Shown here: piece after piece, positions 51,300 to 60,025 of the stretch
Layout of the letters: every line of letters starts with the position of its first letter
Position numbering within the stretch: position 1 is the first letter of the stretch
Source of the DNA: Cyclaneusma minus
Lineage: Eukaryota; Ascomycota; Leotiomycetes; Marthamycetales; Marthamycetaceae
Direction of reading: 5' to 3'
NCBI GenBank assembly: GCA_037179335.1
Contig: JAKZHN010000006.1
Location: 1,674,001 to 1,738,000, forward strand
Length of the DNA: 64,000 nt
Made by a program: the position numbers and the translations under genes
The notes under the pieces: model-generated
What the model saw: the letters and a program-made list of their open reading frames with translations, nothing else
Told to the model about the DNA's origin: nothing
Databases searched by the model: none

Positions 51300-53300
51300 T
51301 ATAATAGCCTATATAATTTTTATTATTATTTATAGCAAAATTTTAAAAAGCATTGGTATTATATTAATAAAATATTAGAGGCTTTAATTAAAGCTGGCTT
51401 TTAGACTAATTTAAATAAATTAATATTTGAAATTTAAAGAATCAAACTTTTAAATATAATAATTGGAATTAATGGCTGCTATATAAATTTTAATAAAATT
51501 AAGGAAATAATGAATTGGCAGAAGTTTATTATTATTAAAAAACTCTAAAGGTTTTTAGGCTTTATTAATTATTTTTACCAATTTATTAAAAATTATGCTA
51601 TTATAATTAAGCCTTTGCATACTTTTATTTATATTAAAAATTAGCTATTTTAATTTATTTTCCTAGTCCGGAAAGCTTTTTATATTTTAAAATAAATAAT
51701 TATTAATATTTTAATATTAGCTTATTATATTTAAAATAAAATTATTTATATCAAAATTAATGCTTTAAATTATATATTAAAGGCTATCTTTTTATAAAAA
51801 AAAGTAAATAATTAATTTAAATTTATTGCCTATTATTTTGAATCAATATTAAGGCCAGAAATTAATTATTTTATTTATAATAAAAAGTTTTTAATTATTA
51901 TAAATGCATTTAAAAAATAGCGGGATTATATTATTAATATAAAATAGGCGATTTAAATGCTTATTAATTATAAAGAATTGGAATATTTTGCTATTAAAAA
52001 AAGGCTAAATAAAAAATAAATTGGTTAGCTAAATATTTTTGCAAATATTAATTTCAAAATTTAAAATATGCTAAAAAAGATTAATGGCAAGCCAAATGCT
52101 TCTATAAGGCGCTTTTAAAATTATTTTTTAAATTTTAAATTTTTTAGAAATAAATATATAAATTAAATGTTACTTAATTTTATAAAAACTTCTAAAACTT
52201 TTAAAGCATTAAAGAGTTTTCAAAATTAATATTTAAAATCAAAAAAGCCAGGCTTGGAAGCCTTTAAAAAAAAAGCTTTAAAAAATCCGAAGAAGGAATA
52301 TTATTTAAAAACGGAAAATTCGGATTTAAAAGCCAATTTAAATAAATTGGATTTTAAAATACTACCGGCAAATAAATATAATTTTATTCAAAAAATGGCT
52401 ACGCTTTTAAAATTATAGCTCAAGAATAAGTATTGCTAAAAAATTAAAAAGCTATTTATTATTAAGGCCTATATTGGTTTTTTCCTAATTTTATTTAAAT
52501 GCTTTATTAATTAAAATAATCAGCTATTTAAATATTATAGGCTAATTTATATTTTTAAATAAGGAAAGACCTGTTTAAAAATTATTAAATTAATATACAA
52601 ATTAATAATATATAAATATATTGGCAAAGCTAAAATCTTTTAGCATATTTAATGCCAATTTATATAAAAAGAAATAGTATTAAATATTGCTAAATTTATT
52701 TGCAATTGTTAAAAATATTAATGTTTTAAGCCAATTAAATAAAAATACCAAGGCTATTTGCAATTTTTCCGGGCAGCTATATAATTTTAAAAATATATTA
52801 TAATAGGTTTTATTACCGGCGTATTATTTAATCAAAATAAAAATCCTATTATAATTATAATAAATTGCTTTTTAAAAATAATTTATTTGGTTTTTTGTTT
52901 TTTTGAATTTAATGGTATTAAAAATTTCTTTATTAAGCAAATAGCCCAGTTAGCTTTAAAATATATTTTTAAGCTTTATAAGCCTTTAAAAATTATTATT
53001 TTTAATAGAGATTTCCGGTTTATAGCTAAAATTTAAAAGCAATTATATCTTTTCCTAAATATTAATTATTGCTTATTTATTATAGTTTATTTTAAAATTA
53101 CTAAATAAATAAAGCAAATAAATACTAAATTAAAACGCTTATTAAAATTGTATTATAATAGTAAAAAAAAGGCAAAATTTCTAATTTATACTAAATTTAC
53201 TATTAATCATTATATTAGCCAAGCTATTAAAATAATTTCTTTTTATACTATTTATAATCAATATCCTATTATTTTATATTCTATATTTTATATTTATTTT
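51300..53300 (+). pseudogene. Remnant of gypsy pol (reverse transcriptase, RNase H, integrase)
   Basis: Reading through stops, 51549-51620 gives RFLGFINYFYQFIKNYA followed by IIIKPLHTF, the conserved segment after the RT palm in Ty3/gypsy elements; just upstream IIGINGCYINFNKIKEI matches the region before it. Integrase-core similarity follows at about 52850-53030 (FNGIKNFF, PLKIIIFNRDFRF, matching the HG-P-IISDRDPRF block) and a tail to about 53290. Stops occur every few codons, so it is dead. Confidence 0.8.
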
Positions 53301-53966
53301 TTAAATTAATATTGGCGTATTATCAAAAAAAAAAAATACAATTAGATTTGCTAAAAATGTAAAATATATATAAAAAGAAATTTATAAAAAAATTAGGTTT
53401 TTTTAAAAGCGTATAATATATTATGGTAATTAATAAAAACGCTTATATTTAATTTATTAAATTAATAATCGGATTTATTTATTTATTAAAAATATCAAAA
53501 TTTTCAAAAAAGCTGTAATTCTAATTTATAAATTTATTTATAATTATTAAATAATATGGATTGGTATTTTAAAATTTAAATTTATTTTAGCTACATTTAA
53601 ATAATAAAATGCATTATGTTTTTTATATTAATTTGCTATTTTATAATTAAAATAATTTATTATTTGGCCAAAAGCCTAAGCCATTATTATTTTTGCTATT
53701 AAATAGAGAGAAATACTAAAAAATAAAATATATTTTTAATTTTAGGATAATAAAAAAGGCTATTTGGTATTAAGCTAAATGAGCTAAATATAATATTAAT
53801 AAAAAATAGTGGTATAAAAATGGATTTAATTTTGAATTTCGCGCTTAATGGCATTAAAATTACTTTAATATGCCTGGCTATAAATAAATAAAATTAAGGT
53901 ATAGGGCTTAATTGCCTAGGAAAAGGGCTACTCGCTTAATAAAGCTTGCTTTAATAAAAGGGGGAA

Positions 53967-54181
53967 TGGTATTACGGGGTTAAAGGTAGAGGTCTTAAGC
54001 AGTTATTTTTAAGGCAGCTATACCGTTTCTTTGTTTTTCTAGTTTTTTTGTTAAAGCTAAAGCTATATAGAATAAAAAGACAAAGCTTTCCGGACCTCTC
54101 CTTTTCTCCTTAGCTTTACTAATCCAGTTTTTATCTACTGCTTGTTCGGGCTCTTGGCTCCCTCAGTAGGTCTCCGTGACA
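53967..54181 (+). repeat. Right LTR of the gypsy element
   Basis: The end GTGACA is the expected complement of a TGT start. Composition is much closer to normal than the DNA to its left. The start is placed at a TG (53967) by eye and is uncertain. The five bases that follow are CGCCA. Confidence 0.6.
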
Positions 54182-54186
54182 CGCCA

Positions 54187-57100
54187 CCCCTATGATGAAG
54201 CGACACATAGCGACCGCCAAAACATCACTCTGCCGCCGAGCAATCGCTTTGTTGTCGTTGACACTGGCTGCCGCCGAACTCGAAGCATGTCAGGCTGGAT
54301 AGCTGCGAAATGCAAATGGAACTAATCAAACATGGATTCAGACATTGTATACAAGCGAATTATAAAGAGGCAGTGTAGGAGATGGATGCTGACTTCAAGA
54401 TTGTGTCTCGAGGCGTATCATGTTCGAAACCGTCATGGGTGTGTTGGAAAGATCACGAAGCAGGTGCTGATCCTTTATACAGATAATTTGAGACCCCGCT
54501 GCTAGTCCGTGAAAATTTTCCACATCCTAGCCGCCGAAACACCTTGCTGCTGCCGATCAATCGCTTTGCCGTCGCTGCCATTGGTTTTGGTCGCAGCAGT
54601 CTTGCTAGGCTGCGAAGTCGAAAGATACAGGTCGAGACCAGTGAAGATGCCTAGATACAGACATCAAATGGAATAGAGATATGGAGCAGGGATTCAGAGA
54701 ATGAATGCTCAGTAGAAGTGTGTGCCTCGAGGCATCAGCGTGGTTGGTTGTGGTTGATGTTTTAGGGAAACACAACAGAGCTGGGGACCGTGTCCTTTTG
54801 TACCTAGAACTCAGACCTAGAGACCTGCCAGCCAGCAACACCAACGTCCATTGGCCAACGGCCAGAAAGTCCATTTGCCGCCAAGCAATAACCTTGCTGC
54901 CGCTACCGTTGGCTTCTGTTGCAAATGTGTCAAGCTGTGTAATAGGACAATAGAAATAAAGATTATATAAGGTGGATACTGTATTGTTGACTCCCCAGGG
55001 CTGTGGGCTTAACCCTAGCCTTGGCGCCAAGACTAGCGCAGCTGGCCAGCCCCCTTAAGGAGCTGTAGCCACACACAATAGACATCTATCGCTCTCTCTA
55101 TGTGTGATCAGACCCCTGCCTTGGTGACTGATATGTATCTAGTCCAGGAGACAAAGAGAAACAATTTAGAGAAGGGATAATGACTTAAAGATTGTGCCTC
55201 AGGGCATGTGTGGCTGGACTGGAAATTTAGTACTTTAGAAAAAGAGAATGGAGCTGGAGCGTGCGCTCTTTTATAGATCTGGTCCAGGGTACCTTAACGT
55301 AGCAGCCAGTGGAAGAAAACTCCACATCCCGGCCGCAAAAACTCGTCTCGCCACCACCTGGTCGCTTTGTTGTCGGTGTCAGTCGCTCTTGTCAAAGTTG
55401 TAACAAGTTTGTGTAGCGAGACAAAGGAAATAAAAACCATGAAGTAGTATAAACAATGGGATCTAGTACAGGAGACACAGAGAAGCAGTTCGGCATAGGG
55501 ATGCTGAGTCCAAGGTTGTGGCTCGGGGCATATGCATTGTCGTTCTACTCCAGTGATCTGGGGAAATAGAATGGGGATGGAGACTGTGTCCTTTTATAGA
55601 ACTCAGATCTGGAGTCGTACCAGTCAACAAGGCCGGTTTTCACATCCTAGCCGCTAAGAATTGTTCTGCCACTACGTAATAACTTTCTGTCACCACCGTT
55701 GCTTCTCTTCCAAGTGTATTGGGTTGTATAGCTGAAGAATGGAAATAGAGGCTACGGAACATGGACACTGCATCTAGTCAAGGATACACAGAGAAGTAGT
55801 TCAGCATAGGAATGCTGAGTACAAGGTTGTGGCTTAGGGCGTGTTCCACTGTCCCTGCAGTTTAGTCCTCTAGGGAAAGAAAATAGAGCTGGGAACCTTG
55901 TCCTTTTATAGAACTCATACCTGGGGACGTACCAGTGAGTAACACCAATGTTCATGTCCCATCCGCTAAAGCACTAGCTGCCGTCAAACACTCAGTTTTG
56001 CGTCATTGCTACTAGCTTTTGTCGAAGTTATACCAGGCTTTTACAACTGGATCATGCAGACGAAAATCATGACACATGGAAGCAGGCATCTAATGATAAG
56101 AGAAGCGATTCAGTGGACAGATCCCGAGGACAAGACCGCGTTGTGGAGCACCATTTTTTCTTTATAGTACTGGTTTTTTTTGTAGAGAAAGAAGAGAGGT
56201 GCAGCTTGTCCTTTATATAGATCCATGCCTAAGCGCCTATACGTAAGCCCAAATCTGCATCCTAGCAGCCCAAAAAGACCTTGCTGCCGCCGAAAAGTGG
56301 CCTTGCTGTCATTAGTACTTGCTCCTATCGCAATTGTGCCAAGCGGCTTAACAGGATGATAGAGAAAAGGATCATTAGATGTGGCTAGGTGGACAAGAGA
56401 GAGGTAGGAAGCAGGAAAATTACCGAAAGCAGAGATACCGTGTCAGAGGATGGAAAAGAAACTCGTGTTTTGTTGTTGTTGAGTGAGAACAGAGTTGGAT
56501 CTCTCCCTTTATATAAACAGATTTGCAATCTGCGTCCTGCAAAATCGGCATACATCTATTCAACATCTATCGTTAAGGAGTCCTGCTGCCGTCACGCTGC
56601 TATGTTGCTATCGTTGCTCCGGGCTCGTGCTGCAGTTAAGTAAACAAATGTGGTTGGGAAATATAGAAGTGTAAGAAGAGTGTGTGTGAGATTTTTCTTT
56701 TTCGAAATGAGAATGTTGCAGCTGACGTCGTATCCCAGGACATCGAGCTCCTGACATTTCCGTTGACTCTCTTGCACAACACTTGTTTGTTTAAAGAGAA
56801 AAGATAAATTGGATCTGGTTTCTTATATAGATCGATGCGTGGAGATCTTCCATTTTTGAGACCAATGTCGACGTACCAGACACTAAAAACCTTGCTACCG
56901 CCGAACAGTCACGTTGCTGTCGCTGCACTTGCCTGTCATCGGATTCCTATCAGGCTGTTCGACTGGATGATACATGTAGAACTCACAGGTCATGAAATAC
57001 GTTCCAGATGACTCGGAATAGTCCCAGTAATCGGGAATATGCTAGGTGACTTGAAATACGCGAAATGATTGGGATACTCGCCCATGAAAATAACGGGAAA

Positions 57101-58160
57101 AATGGTTATAGGAATGCTGAGTCCAAGGTCGTCACTCGGGTGAACACATCTTTCTCTTCTGGAGAGAGAAAATGGGGGTGGGAGGTGCTCCCCTTTATAG
57201 ACAGAATATGCATTCTGCGTCCTGCGAAATCGGCAAACATGTATTCGGCATCCAGCACTAAAAAGCCTCGTTGCTGTTACACGGCTATGTTATTGTTGTT
57301 GCTTCGGGCTTTTGTTGTCGTCGTTTGCACGAATGTCGCTTCAAAATGTGGAGGTGTGAAAAAGAAGTGTGTGAAAGTGTTAGAGAAGTTCAAATTAGAA
57401 ATGCTGAGGTCGAGGTTTTGTTTCAGGACGCTTTGCTTTCTGGCACTTTGTCGAAACTCACGTGAGTGGGAGACTTGGAGGAAGAAACCAGAGAGGGAGC
57501 GGTTTCTTTTATATGAAGACCTGCAAAATTTTAGTTAACGCATATTCAGTATCGAGCAATCATGTTGCTGTCGAGCAAGCAGTCTTGCTGTCGTTGCTTC
57601 GTGCTTGTGCTGCAGTTGATGCGACAAATGTGGGTGGAGAATGGACATGTGTAAGAGGTGGGTGCGGACTGCGGAAAGAGCTGTCCAGAGTAGAAATGTT
57701 GGGGCCGAGAGTGTGTCTCAGGCAGGACAGCTCGCTCCCTCATCGCAATGTCTATCTTCTCTTTTTTTTGCCCCTGGGGAGAGAAAGACGAGGTTGGAAC
57801 TGGGCACTTGTATAGACGCAGACCGGAGAAAATCCAGCTAACACATATCGGCGTCGAGCAGTCCTGTTGCCGTCAAGCAGCCACCTTGCTGTCGCTGCTT
57901 CGGGCTTCTGTTGCAGGTGGCTCGGGTTCACGAATGTTTGTGTGGCGGGAAACGCAGTGTTGTGCGAGAAGAGTATCAGGGAGCTGTTGAAAGTAAGAAT
58001 GGTCTTCACTTTGGACTGAACGTCCAGGTTGTGGAGCCGTGGATCGACTTGCAGTCATGAGAATGCAGGGTAACAACTGAGAAACTTACTGGAGATTTGG
58101 TGGAGAAGGAGACCTTCTTATACTAGGGTAGTAGCAGTCCTGCCTGGGTTTTGTTGGCGA
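54187..58160 (-). repeat. Array B: about 12 tandem TATA-box units of about 310 bp, minus strand
   Basis: Minus-strand TATA boxes lie near 54475, 54797, 55272, 55594, 55906, 56215, 56511, 56823, 57195, 57510, 57811 and 58119. Steps are 296-326 bp, except 372 at one unit and 475 where a 154-bp insertion (with its duplication) sits, leaving 321. About 80-110 bp upstream of each TATA is a two-part core: CGRCAGCAA then CGGCAGCAAGG, start-to-start 22 bp in units at 56281/56303, 56583/56605, 56892/56914 and 57864/57886, and 20 bp at 57565/57585. Next come GCGGCTAGGATGTG, then TCTATAAAAGGACA, a CT-rich leader and CTCAGCATTCCTATG. Frames are not conserved between units, so they are read as non-coding. 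GC content is normal and RIP is not evident. Confidence 0.8.
54985..55133. mobile_element. 149-bp insertion with 5-bp target duplication inside array B
   Basis: Comparison with neighbouring units shows the unbroken site GGATACTGTATCTAGTCC. Here TGTAT occurs on both sides (54980-54984 and 55134-55138), enclosing 149 bp that starts TGTTGACTCC and ends GTGACTGATA. The insert carries a 12-bp palindrome CTTGGCGCCAAG and other short stems. A TG start and 5-bp duplication fit a solo LTR of a tiny (TRIM-like) LTR element; a SINE is the alternative. The end TA instead of CA may be a C-to-T change. Confidence 0.65.
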
Positions 58161-58471
58161 GAATCAGTCCTTGCAGCTTTACGATGAACGTAAGGCTTGT
58201 CACCTGGCCGGTCAAGCCTCCAGACCACCCTAAACACACCACAGAAGAACCACGACTCCGTGAAAATATTGTTGAACATATCGATGGTAGAATCATATAC
58301 CCTGCCAGGCAGCTGGCTGCAACATCTTTTGTTGCTGACACATATACGAGATCTATTATGGGTATCTTGAAACTACTACTGCAGAGCGTCGTCGTCGTGG
58401 GCAGCCATGGGCAGCTTCAAATCGCAGGTACTTCTGAAAGTTCAAAGGATCGAACCAACCGGCCCCACCCC
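58161..58471. other. DNA between array B and the conserved unknown gene
   Basis: This holds the upstream part of the outermost array unit and the 3' region of the minus-strand gene to the right. The 180-codon + strand frame overlapping it runs antisense into that gene and is not accepted. Confidence 0.5.
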
Positions 58472-59215
58472 TTACCGCAACTCACAAAACCTCTCCGCAG
58501 TCTCCATCCACAACTTCGTATACAAGCGATGCGCAAACTCAATATGCCACGGCATCGGCTTGCTGTCCGCCTTCCCCAATCCCTGAAAAAAGCAACTCTT
58601 CAGGCCAAAAACAGCTTCCTTCTTGTCCCAATCAACCTGCGCGCTCATTTCAAAAAGCCCATCGCCTTCTCGCACATCTTTGTTGCTGGGTGAGCCGCCG
58701 CAGCGGACGATGATGGATGTGGGGGTGTGTTGCACGACTTCGAAGTGGTCGGTTATTTCAGTGCCGACGGGATAGGTGGAGGTGCGGAGGGCCTGCGAGT
58801 CCCAGAGTTGGTGGGATGTGTTGGGCGAGCGGTATTTGCGCTCGAGGTATTTGCGCTGGAGTAAGTAGCCTGGGGTGGATTTGTGTTAGTATGATTGAAT
58901 AACGAGTGGAAAGAGAAATATACCACTACCACTCCATAGCCCCCTACAAAATTCCGTCACAAGCGCGCCCTCGCCCCTCTTCTCTCTCTCCAAAATATCC
59001 GGTCTGATTTTCGACAATGGCACGCGCTTAACACACAGATCATGCGTCGTGGGATTCTGATTCGGATTGTTGGTGCGGAAGAAGGTGCTGGCGAAGATGG
59101 GATCGGAGGAGGAGAGGGGGACGAATTTGGAATCTTTGGTGAGGGCGAACCAGGTTCCACCGAGAGAGGCGGTGGTGATGGTGAAGAGGGTGAGGGAGCG
59201 CCGGATGGACGCCAT
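58472..59215 (-). CDS. Conserved fungal protein of unknown function
   Basis: Two exons (59215-58924, 58869-58472, minus) with a 54-bp intron give 229 residues. The N-terminus MASIRRSLTLFTITTASLGGTWFAL is hydrophobic, fitting a membrane anchor or mitochondrial import signal. The rest holds ALVTEFCRGLWSGSG, RTSTYPVGTEITDHFEVV, SIIVRCGGSP, DGLFEMSAQVDW and KSCFFQGLGKAD, with a C-terminal WHIEFAHRLYTKLWMETA. I recall these blocks as typical of a widespread uncharacterised fungal family, but know no function. The start is the first ATG after an in-frame TTG. It shares an 810-bp divergent promoter region with the kinase gene. Confidence 0.85.
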
Positions 59216-60025
59216 GGTTGCTGGCGAGAAGGCGTGAGCAGTTGCTTTCCTGGATTTGTAAGGTTCGTCAAGGTTGGCACGGCGGAATTGCAAATTGGGG
59301 AGCAGTGGAGATTTTGGAGTGTGTGAGGGAGGTTGGGGATGCGAAGGTGGTGCTCAAGTTGTGAGACGTCACGGCTGGGTCGGCACGAAGGCCGAGGGAG
59401 CTTGGGCCATGCAGGCCTTGGCGGCGGTGCCGGAGAAACGTGGCTCCGCCGTGTTGCTATTTTCATTCTCGTCATTCCATCCGTTCTCGTCTCTCCGTCC
59501 AAGGCTGGGTCCACTACTCAACATCTCTGCGTGCGGACATCTGTGATTGAGTTTTGGCGGTCCAACTCCTCCACGCCCTAGGTGTGCCTTCTTCCGCTCT
59601 CGTCCTCGCGTATGCTCTCTACTCTCGTTTCTGTCCTCTCATTTCGTATTCTGCATCGGGTCATGCAACGAATCCCTTCACCTTTCGCACTTCGAGTGAG
59701 GTGTGCAATGACCGTGCATGGCCTGCTTTTCTCACCACCTTGCGCATCAAGACTCTATCAATCTCGTGAGTTGGCACTGCTCCGCCAGCGTGTGCTTTTT
59801 TGGCTGCATGCTTTGCGCTGTCTTTGAACGCTTTCAATTGCATTGTATCTCCCGGGCCACCTTGCATCTGCAAGCGGACTTCCACTGCCTTAGTTCTTTC
59901 CTTTGTTCCGACAAGTTGTTCAAGTATTGTCCACACTCGGCCACATATTCTTGCAGCCGACTGCCATATCTCTGCCCTCTCGCTATTCCCCCACACGAAG
60001 CTAGGCCCGCATAGCAACGCTACCA
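59216..60025. other. Shared divergent promoter region
   Basis: This lies between the start codons of the minus-strand unknown gene and the + strand kinase. Frames of 70-136 codons on both strands lack motifs; the 136-codon minus frame (59661-60071) overlaps the kinase start and is rejected. Confidence 0.5.

Larger units (their letters stand above)
40380..54181 (+). mobile_element. RIP-decayed Ty3/gypsy LTR retrotransposon interrupted by a nested element
   Basis: The right LTR ends ...GGTCTCCGTGACA at 54181. A degraded copy of that end lies at 40556-40596, and over the last 41 bases every difference is C to T or G to A. Between them is 13.6 kb; removing the nested element (41505-48619) leaves about 6.7 kb, a normal gypsy length. 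Pol similarity at 51.3-53.3 kb is on the + strand. The outer 5' end is uncertain; the LTR probably begins near 53967 (TGGTATTACGGGG) in the right copy. The right LTR is far less mutated than the left. Insertion was into an array B unit. Confidence 0.8.

Noticed and set aside
36885..54181. The AT-rich block as a centromere
   Set aside because: An AT-rich retrotransposon block flanked by repeats is compatible with a centromere, but RIP-decayed transposon islands look the same and nothing in the sequence tells them apart. CENP-A ChIP would be decisive.
54605..55030. 141-codon minus frame within array B
   Set aside because: It spans a unit boundary and the 149-bp insertion, and the equivalent frame is not kept in other units.
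58435..58465. GGTTCGATCC on the minus strand, a perfect tRNA B-box string
   Set aside because: No paired T-stem, no A box at the right distance and no acceptor stem; it lies at the 3' end of a protein gene.
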